In this document: one piece after another, positions 13,815 through 20,256 of the stretch | How the letters are laid out: each line of letters begins with the position of its first letter | Position numbering within the stretch: position 1 is the stretch's first letter | Origin: Deltaproteobacteria bacterium | GTDB taxonomy: Bacteria; Desulfobacterota; Binatia; UBA9968 | Direction of reading: 5' to 3' | Assembly: GCA_016184235.1 (NCBI GenBank) | Contig: JACPDC010000190.1 | Location: forward strand, 1 to 20,256 | Length of the DNA stretch: 20,256 bases | The notes under the pieces: generated by a model | The model's input: the letters and a program-made list of their open reading frames with translations, nothing else | Database searches by the model: none | Told to the model about the DNA's origin: nothing | Translations under genes and position numbers: made by a program

Positions 13815-15686
13815 TCAGGCCGTCTTCTGCTTTTTCAAATATATAGAAAGGAGCGAGATTGCCGCTGGAGTTATGCCGGAGACGCGAGCGGCTTGGCCAA
13901 GGGTTCGCGGACGAACCAACGCCAGCTTCTCTCTTGCCTCGCGCGAGAGGCCTTGGACAGCGGCATAGTCGATGTCATCCGGAAGGTGCAACTTCTCCAT
14001 TTTTCTGAAACGCTCCACCCCTTCAAGCTGCCTTTGCACATAGCCAGAATATTTGATCTCGACCTCTGCCTGAAGACCAACAGCCGGCGGGATCGAACCC
14101 AGCTCGGGCGCAAGCTTCGCCAAACCGGCAAAGGAAATCTCCGGGCGTCGGAGAAGCTTTGCCAAAGAAGTTGGCGCTCGAATAGAGGCTGAGCCGAGGG
14201 ATTCGAGAGCCCCGTTCACCTCAGCCGAAGGAACGATCCGTGATTTTTCTAGCTGCTCAATCAATCCCGCTATTTGGTTTCTCTTCTCCTGAGTTCTCTT
14301 GTGAGCCTCCGCGGTCGCGAGGCCGATTCTATGGCCGACTTCGCCAAGGCGGAGATCGGCATTATCCTCGCGCAGGAGGAGCCGATACTCAGCCCGAGAG
14401 GTAAACATGCGGTAGGGCTCACCATCCGTACCCTTAGTGACGAGGTCGTCGATCAGCACGCCGATATAAGCTTGGTCCCGCGTAAGGACCAGCGGATCCT
14501 CTCCGCGCAGGCTAAGTACCGCGTTAATCCCGGCAATGATTCCCTGGGCGGCCGCCTCTTCGTAGCCAGTCGTCCCGTTGATCTGGCCGGCGTGATAGAG
14601 CGCTTTGACCAGCTTAGTTTCCAGCGTCGGATAGAGCTGCGTCGGCTCGACATAGTCGTACTCGATAGCGTAGCCCGGACGCATGATCTCGGCCTGCTCT
14701 AATCCTTTGATAGAGCGGACCATCGCGATCTGGACGTCGAGCGGCAGGCTTGTGGAGAGTCCATTCGGGTAGATTTCTACCGTGTCCAAACCTTCCGGCT
14801 CGAGAAATATCTGGTGCCGCCCTTTATCGGCGAAACGGACTATCTTGTCTTCGATCGAGGGACAGTACCGGGGGCCACGGCTCTTAATGATACCCGAATA
14901 CATGGGCGAGCGGTGCAGGGCTGAGCGGATAATCTCGTGAGTCTCGCTGTTGGTATAAGTAATATGACAAGGAATCTGTTTTTGGATAATTTTCTCTGTG
15001 GAAAACGAAAACGGCGCCGGCGGTTCGTCTCCATCCTGAGCCTGCAACCTGGAATAGTCGATGGTCCGGCCGTCAAGCCGGGGGCATGTGCCGGTCTTTA
15101 GCCTGCCGATGCTAAATCCGAGCTCGGCGAGAGACTCGCTCAACCCCTGCGCGGAAAAATCGCCGGCCCGACCGGCCGCGAAGTTCTTTGTTCCTACATG
15201 AATAAGCCCCTTGAGGAACGTCCCGGTCGTGAGGATCACTCTTCGGCCGTGAAAAATTTCTCCAATCTGAGTTTCGACCCCCTCTACCTCTCCTCCGGCG
15301 ACCAGAAGGCGTTCTACACTTCCCTGCCGCAATGTCAGGTTTGGGCAATTCTCAAGCACCCGCTTCATTCGCTGGCGGTATAGCGCCTTATCCGCCTGCG
15401 CTCTGGAGGCGCGTACCGCAGGCCCTTTCTTGGTGTTGAGCGTACGAAACTGTATGCCAGTTTCATCAATGGCCCGTCCCATCTCACCACCTAAGGCGTC
15501 GATCTCTTTAACCAGATGGCCCTTACCGATCCCCCCTATGGCAGGGTTACAGGACATCTGGCCGATGTGGTCAAGGTTGAGCGTGAGCATCAAGGTATCC
15601 GCGTCCATACGCGCCGCAGCCAGGGCAGCCTCAATACCCGCATGGCCAGCGCCTACTACTATAACATCGTATATTTTTTCAGCCAT
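13815..15686 (-). CDS. mnmG: tRNA uridine 5-carboxymethylaminomethyl modification enzyme MnmG (GidA)
   Basis: The 623-residue protein is close to the E. coli length of 629. With MnmE it adds the carboxymethylaminomethyl group at uridine 34 of tRNAs, using FAD. The Rossmann FAD motif VGAGHAGIEAA is at residues 11-21, the catalytic-region cysteine motif CNPAIGGIGKGH at 46-57, and GTFLKGLIHVGT further on. The C-terminal helical MnmE-contact domain ends in VSGITPAAISLLSIYLKK. The ATG is directly preceded by a parS site, so the only ribosome-binding bases (GGA) are part of that site. It lies 41 bp after mnmE and ahead of the LAGLIDADG-like ORF. Confidence 0.97.
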   Translation of the reverse strand: MAEKIYDVIVVGAGHAGIEAALAAARMDADTLMLTLNLDHIGQMSCNPAIGGIGKGHLVKEIDALGGEMGRAIDETGIQFRTLNTKKGPAVRASRAQADKALYRQRMKRVLENCPNLTLRQGSVERLLVAGGEVEGVETQIGEIFHGRRVILTTGTFLKGLIHVGTKNFAAGRAGDFSAQGLSESLAELGFSIGRLKTGTCPRLDGRTIDYSRLQAQDGDEPPAPFSFSTEKIIQKQIPCHITYTNSETHEIIRSALHRSPMYSGIIKSRGPRYCPSIEDKIVRFADKGRHQIFLEPEGLDTVEIYPNGLSTSLPLDVQIAMVRSIKGLEQAEIMRPGYAIEYDYVEPTQLYPTLETKLVKALYHAGQINGTTGYEEAAAQGIIAGINAVLSLRGEDPLVLTRDQAYIGVLIDDLVTKGTDGEPYRMFTSRAEYRLLLREDNADLRLGEVGHRIGLATAEAHKRTQEKRNQIAGLIEQLEKSRIVPSAEVNGALESLGSASIRAPTSLAKLLRRPEISFAGLAKLAPELGSIPPAVGLQAEVEIKYSGYVQRQLEGVERFRKMEKLHLPDDIDYAAVQGLSREAREKLALVRPRTLGQAARVSGITPAAISLLSIYLKKQKTA

Positions 15687-15702
15687 TATTCCACGTGGAA
15701 CT
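15687..15702. promoter_or_regulatory. parS centromere site 2, abutting the mnmG start codon
   Basis: It contains the perfect 12-bp palindrome TTCCACGTGGAA (15689-15700), the common parS variant core. It occupies the 16 bases immediately before the mnmG ATG and so overlaps the leader and ribosome-binding bases. The presence of parA and parB in the same block supports the call. Confidence 0.85.
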
Positions 15703-15707
15703 TTTTT

Positions 15708-15738
15708 AGTATACTATTCTTAACTACTTATTTTCCAA
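15708..15738 (-). promoter_or_regulatory. Candidate mnmG promoter with -10 in a short palindrome
   Basis: On the minus strand TATACT (15708-15713, five of six) lies 19 bp from TTGGAA (15733-15738, four of six, inside the end of mnmE). The -10 lies within the palindrome TAGTATACTA (15707-15716). Transcription would start at the edge of parS site 2. The long spacer lowers confidence. Confidence 0.35.
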
Positions 15739-17104
15739 TACAAAATTGACTAAAAATACGTTCTAAAATATCTTCGTTTGTAACCATACCGACAACTTCC
15801 TCAAGCCCCTCTCTGGCTTCTTGAAGATCAACGGCGACGATTTCCGCCGGCAACCGCCTGGTGAGCGCTTCGGCTGCTTCACCTAGTGATTTTTCGGTCC
15901 GCTCAAGAGCCGCCTTGTGGCGCACGTTGGTTATTGCGACGGCCGGCTCCTGCTGCACACCCAGAAGAAGGGCTCGCAGATGGTGGCGGAGTTTATCCAG
16001 CCCTTGGCCTGACTTCGCGGACACGGACAAGACTGTTTTACCGTCAAGCAAGCTTCGAGCTTCTTGCAGATCCAAGCACTGGGGAAGATCGCTCTTATTT
16101 ACTACCGCCAGCCCCTTTTTTCCTTTAACCACCCCCATTATGAAGCGATCTTCAGAGGTGAGGGAAAAAGATCCATCGAGCACCACCATAACTGCTTCAG
16201 CCGCCTCAACGCGCCTGAGCGCAAAATCCACTCCAATCCTTTCCACCTGGTCAGAGCTCTCGCGGATACCGGCAGTGTCCCATAGAACCACTGGCAAGCC
16301 GCCGAGGTTAATACTTTCTTCGATAACATCTCTAGTCGTCCCCGGTTCCGGCGTGACGATAACCCGCTCTTCGCCGAGGAGCGCGTTGAGCAGGCTCGAT
16401 TTTCCTACGTTGGGGCGCCCCCCAATGCAGACCCTCGCGCCCTCGCGAAACAACCTGCCCCATTCATAGCTCGCGATCAGGCCGGCGAGCTTCTCTCTCA
16501 AGGATCCGATCTTATTCGCCAACTGCTCTCTGGCCAGCAGCTCGATTTCCTCCTCGGGAAAATCGATGGCGGCCTCTATCTGCACCAGAATATCCAAGAG
16601 CTCTTCGCGCAGCTCTCCGACCCACCTGGAGAGCCCGCCCTCAACCTGATCCAGAGCGAGCCGCATCCCCTTATCCGTGCGCGCGCGGATCAGATCCAGA
16701 ACCGCTTCGGCCTGCGCCAGGTCGAGACGGCCATTGAGGAAAGCCCTCTTGGTGAACTCGCCCGGCTCGGCGTGGCGCGCGCCGCAGGAGAGCACCAGCT
16801 CCAGCACCCTGCGCACCACAAAGGGGCCGCCGTGGCAATGAACCTCCACGACGTCTTCCCCGGTGTAGCTGCGCGGCTTGCGCATCACGGCCAGCAGCAC
16901 CTCATCGACAATCTCGCCGCTCCTCGGCTCGCGGATCGCGCCATAGTGGAGCGTGTGTGAGCGCAGCCTGCCGTTTCTCCCTCCGCTCCGCGCAAAGATC
17001 CCCTTTGCGATCCGCTCCGCCTCGGGGCCGCTCACGCGCACAATGCCGACCCCGCCTTCGCCCACCGGAGTAGCGATGGCTGCTATGGTATCCTCTTTGT
17101 ACAT
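15728..17104 (-). CDS. mnmE: tRNA modification GTPase MnmE (TrmE)
   Basis: The 458-residue protein has full family length. It is a potassium-activated GTPase that works with MnmG on uridine 34 of tRNAs. The N-terminal tetrahydrofolate-binding domain opens DTIAAIATPVGEGGVGIVRVSG. The G domain is inserted in the helical domain: GRPNVGKS at 229-236, TTRD at 256-259, DTAG at 276-279 and NKSD at 336-339. The C-terminal catalytic motif FCIGK (454-458) retains its cysteine. The Shine-Dalgarno before the ATG is weak. Upstream one would often expect yidC and rnpA, but here a binding-protein operon precedes it instead. Confidence 0.97.
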   Translation of the reverse strand: MYKEDTIAAIATPVGEGGVGIVRVSGPEAERIAKGIFARSGGRNGRLRSHTLHYGAIREPRSGEIVDEVLLAVMRKPRSYTGEDVVEVHCHGGPFVVRRVLELVLSCGARHAEPGEFTKRAFLNGRLDLAQAEAVLDLIRARTDKGMRLALDQVEGGLSRWVGELREELLDILVQIEAAIDFPEEEIELLAREQLANKIGSLREKLAGLIASYEWGRLFREGARVCIGGRPNVGKSSLLNALLGEERVIVTPEPGTTRDVIEESINLGGLPVVLWDTAGIRESSDQVERIGVDFALRRVEAAEAVMVVLDGSFSLTSEDRFIMGVVKGKKGLAVVNKSDLPQCLDLQEARSLLDGKTVLSVSAKSGQGLDKLRHHLRALLLGVQQEPAVAITNVRHKAALERTEKSLGEAAEALTRRLPAEIVAVDLQEAREGLEEVVGMVTNEDILERIFSQFCIGK

Positions 17105-17226
17105 GAAGGCGGTTTCATCTTAGCAATTTTCTTCTTGAAGGCAATAACGAGCGGCGCGTTCACATGGGCGTAAGGCTTGGCTAGCGCCAGGAGCGCAAGA
17201 ACCTTATTGAAAGGAGGAGCGAGCAT
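17083..17226 (-). CDS. Possible 47-residue ORF overlapping the mnmE start
   Basis: The minus-strand frame from ATG 17226 to TAG 17083 encodes a 47-residue peptide, MLAPPFNKVLALLALAKPYA followed by HVNAPLVIAFKKKIAKMK. It fills most of the gap before mnmE and runs 22 bases into it. It has a hydrophobic stretch and a basic end, and no ribosome site. I do not recognise it. It could be a short leader peptide coupled to mnmE, the worn tail of a lost gene, or chance. Confidence 0.22.
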   Translation of the reverse strand: MLAPPFNKVLALLALAKPYAHVNAPLVIAFKKKIAKMKPPSCTKRIP

Positions 17227-17261
17227 GGCCGACTCGAGACGACGACTCCCGCGAAAAAACT

Positions 17262-18254
17262 TTACCGTCCGTAGAGTCGTTTCACGAAACCGCTCTCTTC
17301 GATCTCCTTTAGGATTGTCGGATCAATGAGGTCGTTAGGGGTGAATTTCTTGACCTGTGGCCGGCTCTTGGCTAGCTGATCCAAAATGGTCTGGATGCCC
17401 GCGGGACTCGGGTGGGGAACAGCAGGAATATACTTCTGGGAATATTCCTCGTAGGCTGTCAGCATCACAGAGATATCGTCCAGGCGGGTATATTTCTTCA
17501 GCACACTCAGGGCGAGTTCCTTGTTGGTTTTGAAGAGGTAGATCCCTTCAAGATAGGCTCTCATGAATCGGAGCACTATCTCACGGTTATCCCGGATAAA
17601 GCTCTTCCTGGTGCCGAAACCGTGCATCGAGTAAGGGACTCCGAGCGTACTTAAATCAAAAAGGAGAGAAGAGCCGCTCCGCAGCGCAACCGTGGCCACG
17701 GGCTCGGACAAGACTGCGGCATCCACGGCTTTATTCTGCAGCGCTAGCAGTTCCTCAAGCTCACCGCCGACCTGAATGATTGCGACGTCTTTATCCGGCG
17801 CAAGCCCCCAGAGATCCAACGCGTATCGGAGCGCGGCATCGCTCACCCCGCCCAGGCGGGAGATGCCGACCTTGCGCCCCTTGAGCGCCCTGGGCTCTTT
17901 GATCTCGGGTTTAGAGACGATCTTGAAAATAAACGTGTTGAGAGTGGCGGTGAGTCCAACGAAGTCGGCACCGGCCAGGTTGGCGTTGATGTTGGCAACG
18001 CCGGCGCTGGTGACAAACTGGACCTCGCCAGCCAGGGCGGCCTGGATGGCCCTGGAGCTTACCGGGATATAAAGCAGCTCGGCCTCCAAGCCATGCTTCC
18101 GGGGTAGGTTCAGCTCCTTCATGATGTAGATAGGGTCCATCTGGATGGCGATCGAGGTATAGGCGGCCCGGACCTTGGGCAGTCCCTGCCCGTACGCCGG
18201 CTGAGCAACGAGAAGGAAGAGCAGAAATAAATGAATCAGGACAGTTCTTAACAT
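17262..18254 (-). CDS. NMT1/THI5-like (SsuA/TauA-type) periplasmic substrate-binding protein
   Basis: The 330-residue protein has a clear signal peptide (residues 1-22, core LIHLFLLFLLVAQ, ending AYGQ). The NMT1/SsuA fold (PF09084) shows FVTSAGVANINANLAG near 80-95, the LKGRKVGISRLGGVSDAALRYAL hinge region and the DVAIIQVGGELEELLALQNKAVDAAVLSEP segment. This class binds sulfonates, pyrimidine precursors, aromatic acids and other organics for ABC importers. The ligand here is not evident. A GAGGAGGG Shine-Dalgarno precedes the ATG, which lies 16 bp after the enolase-family gene. It is probably the third gene of the cupin operon and may import the substrate of the enolase-family enzyme. No permease or ATPase gene follows. 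Confidence 0.88.
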   Translation of the reverse strand: MLRTVLIHLFLLFLLVAQPAYGQGLPKVRAAYTSIAIQMDPIYIMKELNLPRKHGLEAELLYIPVSSRAIQAALAGEVQFVTSAGVANINANLAGADFVGLTATLNTFIFKIVSKPEIKEPRALKGRKVGISRLGGVSDAALRYALDLWGLAPDKDVAIIQVGGELEELLALQNKAVDAAVLSEPVATVALRSGSSLLFDLSTLGVPYSMHGFGTRKSFIRDNREIVLRFMRAYLEGIYLFKTNKELALSVLKKYTRLDDISVMLTAYEEYSQKYIPAVPHPSPAGIQTILDQLAKSRPQVKKFTPNDLIDPTILKEIEESGFVKRLYGR

Positions 18255-18270
18255 TCGTCCCTCCTCGCTT

Positions 18271-19422
18271 TCAGGCGCTCAAGGCCTTCTGCCACGGGCT
18301 TAACTCCTCGGCGCCGGAAAAGGCGAATCTCTCAAGCGCCTTCGGATCCAGCTCAATCCCCAACCCCGCTCCCTCGGGGGGCGACATAAAGCCATCTTGG
18401 GCTTCCAGAGGCTCCGTCAGCAGCTCGCTGCGGAGCGGGTTCTCCGTACAGTCGAGCTCCATGATGCCGCTGTTCTTCAGCGCGGCCGCCAGATGGAGGC
18501 TCGCAGCCAGGGCAACGGCATCCCCCCAGGTATGAAAAGAGACCGAAAGCCCGTGGCGGGCCGCCAGCCCGGCAATCTCGACCACCTCGCTGATTCCGCC
18601 GGCGCGCGCGACATCGGGCTGTAGGATATCAACCGCGCCCCGCGCAATGAAATTCTCAAAGGCAAAACGGGTATGAAGGTTCTCGCCGAGGGCGATGGGG
18701 ACTTTGCCTTGAGCCCTCAGTGCCGCATGCCCCTTGATATCCTCGACAAAGAGCGGCTCCTCCAGGAATGCCGCCCCGCAGGCCGCGAAGGCCTCCGCGG
18801 CCTTTAAGGCGACTCCGAGCGTGTATCCCTGATTCGCGTCGGTCATCAAGGTAAAATCACTGCCCAGCTCCGCGCGCACGGCTCGAACGATCTCGATATC
18901 TCGGGCCAGATCAAAGCCGACCTTGATCTTGGCGGCGCGGAACCCTTTCTCGGCAAAGGCGAGGGCCTTCTTGGCAACCTCTGCCGGTGCCTCTGGATAG
19001 AGGGCCGTGGCATAGACAGAAACTTTATCCCGCGCGGCCCCGCCCAGCAGTTTGAAGAGAGGCTCACCCTTCGCCTTTCCTAGAATATCCCAAAGCGCGA
19101 CATCCACGCCGCTCAGCGCGACCACTCCAAGACCCCTTGAGCCGAGCTCCTTTGCAACGGAATGAAAATAACTGGTCTCCCAGAGCTCTTTGATCTCGCA
19201 AGGGCTCTTGCCAATGAGCAGGGGTTTTAAAACCCTCTCGATCATCACCTCAAGGATTGCCCCGTTGCCCGAACAGGAGCCGATGCCCGTGATCCCCTCA
19301 TCTGTCACCACCTGGACCAGTAACGTAGAGCGGTGGCTCCGTTGGCCGCTGCGGCTCACAAACCGGCCCTGTGGTGGAATAGAGGCGCGCAGCCGGATGC
19401 TTTTTATGCCGGTGATCTTCAT
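18271..19422 (-). CDS. Mandelate racemase / muconate lactonizing-type enolase superfamily enzyme
   Basis: The 383-residue cytoplasmic enzyme has a capping domain (1-130) and a TIM barrel. The catalytic set of the mandelate racemase subgroup is complete: KIK base motif (K165, K167), metal ligands D195 (TDANQ), E221/E222 (FLEEP) and E247 (GEN), and the D270/H297 dyad (QPDVARAGG, FHTWGD), with a glutamate at E322. This numbering almost equals that of Pseudomonas putida mandelate racemase. Such enzymes abstract a proton alpha to a carboxylate, and may racemise, epimerise or dehydrate acid sugars or hydroxy acids. Substrate unknown. It starts one base after the cupin stop codon, so the two are coupled. 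Confidence 0.92.
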   Translation of the reverse strand: MKITGIKSIRLRASIPPQGRFVSRSGQRSHRSTLLVQVVTDEGITGIGSCSGNGAILEVMIERVLKPLLIGKSPCEIKELWETSYFHSVAKELGSRGLGVVALSGVDVALWDILGKAKGEPLFKLLGGAARDKVSVYATALYPEAPAEVAKKALAFAEKGFRAAKIKVGFDLARDIEIVRAVRAELGSDFTLMTDANQGYTLGVALKAAEAFAACGAAFLEEPLFVEDIKGHAALRAQGKVPIALGENLHTRFAFENFIARGAVDILQPDVARAGGISEVVEIAGLAARHGLSVSFHTWGDAVALAASLHLAAALKNSGIMELDCTENPLRSELLTEPLEAQDGFMSPPEGAGLGIELDPKALERFAFSGAEELSPWQKALSA

Positions 19423-19423
19423 C

Positions 19424-19855
19424 CTAAGTCATTTCCCAATACTGTCCTTCAACCGGGGCGCCATCCACATGCTCATATTCCGTTGCATCTTCTCCGCGGG
19501 TCCTGCCTGTGGTTTCGACTCTTGCAACCTTCCGGCCTTCCCTCCAGGCGCTGAAGCGGAGCAGCGCGAGCGGCTTCCGACCGCTATTCTCGAACCAGTA
19601 GTACCACCCTTCCGGAAGCATGATCCCTGCTCCCTTCTTGAGGGCTGTTGCGTTGCCCTCTTTGTCGTAAAAAGTCACCTCGCCGTCTAAGACGATGAAT
19701 GCGTGATCCTCGCCGGGGTGGGTATGGAGGCTGTTCTTGCGTCCCGGCGAATAATAATTGAGCCCGACCGACATGAGCCCGGTCCTGACCAGCGGCATGA
19801 TGCTCCTCCCCGCAGTCAAAAGAGGCGTTCTCAGCTTGAAAGTAAAGGCGTCCAT
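19424..19855 (-). CDS. Small cupin-domain protein
   Basis: The 143-residue single-domain cupin has motif 1 as HTHPGEDHAFIVLDGE (about residues 44-59), with both metal-binding histidines and the glutamate. The second motif is LPEGWYYWFENSG, where the usual histidine is replaced by an aromatic residue. It could be an isomerase, a sugar or acid modifying enzyme, or a ligand-sensing protein. Sequence alone does not decide. A GGAGGAGG ribosome site precedes the ATG. It is the first gene of the operon with the enolase-family enzyme and the NMT1-like binding protein, and it faces the luciferase-like gene across a 236-bp gap. Confidence 0.85.
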   Translation of the reverse strand: MDAFTFKLRTPLLTAGRSIMPLVRTGLMSVGLNYYSPGRKNSLHTHPGEDHAFIVLDGEVTFYDKEGNATALKKGAGIMLPEGWYYWFENSGRKPLALLRFSAWREGRKVARVETTGRTRGEDATEYEHVDGAPVEGQYWEMT

Positions 19856-19875
19856 CTCTTTTCCTCCTCCGCGCG

Positions 19876-19892
19876 AGCTTTAGAGGAAAGCT
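19876..19892. promoter_or_regulatory. Perfect inverted repeat, candidate operator upstream of the cupin operon
   Basis: AGCTTT and its exact complement AAAGCT are separated by 5 bp (AGAGG). The repeat overlaps the candidate -10 element of the cupin promoter. A dimeric repressor or activator could bind here, but no regulator gene is in the window. Confidence 0.4.
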
Positions 19893-19906
19893 GGGCTGGC
19901 TGTCAA
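19877..19906 (-). promoter_or_regulatory. Candidate sigma70-type promoter of the cupin/enolase/binding-protein operon
   Basis: The minus strand has a perfect TTGACA (19901-19906) and a weak TAAAGC (19877-19882) 18 bp away. The -10 matches only three bases, so the promoter may depend on an activator. It lies just before the GGAGGAGG ribosome site. Confidence 0.35.
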
Positions 19907-19914
19907 GCGGCTCC

Positions 19915-19989
19915 TAGCGAAATTTGCCCGCCAGCCGGTCGAACATGGTGACGTAGGTTTTATGAGCGGCGGCGGGGAGACGGTGAAAT
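19915..19989 (-). pseudogene. Possible remnant of a gene end (LPAAAHKTYVTMFDRLAGKFR tail)
   Basis: The minus strand reads PAAAHKTYVTMFDRLAGKFR and a TAG stop ending at 19915. A TGA in the same frame lies a few codons before this stretch, and there is no start codon with a ribosome site. The composition looks like a protein C-terminus, but I do not recognise the family. It may be the residue of a deleted gene or chance. Confidence 0.2.
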
Positions 19990-20091
19990 CACCGGTGCCG
20001 TGGTTGATGACAAGGGGTTGGCTTTTGCATCATGAGCGCGGATTGTGCTTTTATACCAGCCACGAACTGCATCGAAGGAAAGGAGAGGAAA

Positions 20092-20256
20092 ATGGCTAAG
20101 ATCGGCTTCTGCTTCGTCAACCCGGCGCCGCAGATCCAACCTGGACAGGCAACCCATGCGGCCAAAAAATGTGAAGAGATGGGGCTTCACTCGTTCTGGA
20201 TCATCGACCGGATCGCTTACGACAACCTGGAGCCTCTCACCGTGCTGGCCCAGGCG
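20092..20256 (+). CDS. LLM-class (luciferase-like) flavin- or F420-dependent oxidoreductase, 5' part
   Basis: The first 55 residues of a luciferase-like monooxygenase or F420-dependent oxidoreductase (PF00296) are present and cut by the window end. The start MAKIGFCFVNPAPQIQ and then the AAKKCEEMGLHSFWIIDRI stretch match the first strand and helix of the TIM-barrel fold. An AGGAGAGG ribosome site lies before the ATG. It is transcribed away from the cupin operon. Such enzymes oxidise small organic substrates using reduced flavin or F420, and the substrate cannot be told from this part. Confidence 0.82.
   Translation, partial: MAKIGFCFVNPAPQIQPGQATHAAKKCEEMGLHSFWIIDRIAYDNLEPLTVLAQA

Noticed and set aside
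17225..17326. 33-codon plus-strand ORF with a good AGGAGG ribosome-like site
   Set aside because: It is antisense to the end of the NMT1-like gene, very arginine-rich and has no protein-like features. The AGGAGG is probably chance.

Overview
The window is a dense bacterial chromosome segment with moderately high GC and gaps of only 1-236 bp. No stretch over 300 bp lacks a gene. It contains a chromosome-partition and tRNA-modification core (parA, parB, mnmG, mnmE, plus sites matching parS). On both sides lie many periplasmic solute-binding proteins and a small catabolic operon. Stacks of ABC_sub_bind (PF04392), Bug/TctC and NMT1-type binding proteins, with enolase-superfamily and luciferase-like enzymes, suggest an uncultivated soil or sediment Gram-negative lineage (old 'Deltaproteobacteria', Binatota, Rokubacteria or NC10-like). 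This placement is an inference from gene content only.

Region 1 (1-6145, + strand) is a tandem array of ABC_sub_bind-type periplasmic proteins: the tail of one, then five complete genes, with a PstS-like binding protein second in the row. No permease or ATPase is present. Every junction carries a short array of four 7-bp units, and an 11-codon remnant of a lost copy follows the PstS-like gene. The array appears to have grown and been remodelled by repeated duplication and recombination.

Region 2 (6183-11535, - strand) is a tripartite tricarboxylate transporter operon, transcribed tctC-tctC-tctC-tctA-tctB. Three paralogous binding proteins serve one membrane pair. Region 1 and region 2 converge at 6146-6182.

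Region 3 (11653-17104, - strand) is the partition/tRNA-modification block, transcribed mnmE, mnmG, a LAGLIDADG-like ORF, parA, parB. In many bacteria rsmG (gidB) sits between mnmG and parA. Here that slot holds the LAGLIDADG-like ORF. Two parS-like sites flank mnmG (15687-15702 touching its start codon, 13768-13783 after its stop), and a degenerate third lies upstream of parA. This block is usually close to oriC, but I see no convincing DnaA-box cluster.

Region 4 (17262-20256) is a cupin / mandelate-racemase-like / NMT1-like binding protein operon on the - strand. It has a candidate promoter and an inverted-repeat operator. A luciferase-like monooxygenase gene diverges from it on the + strand and is cut by the window end. 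The operon probably imports and processes a small organic acid or aromatic-type substrate, which I cannot identify.
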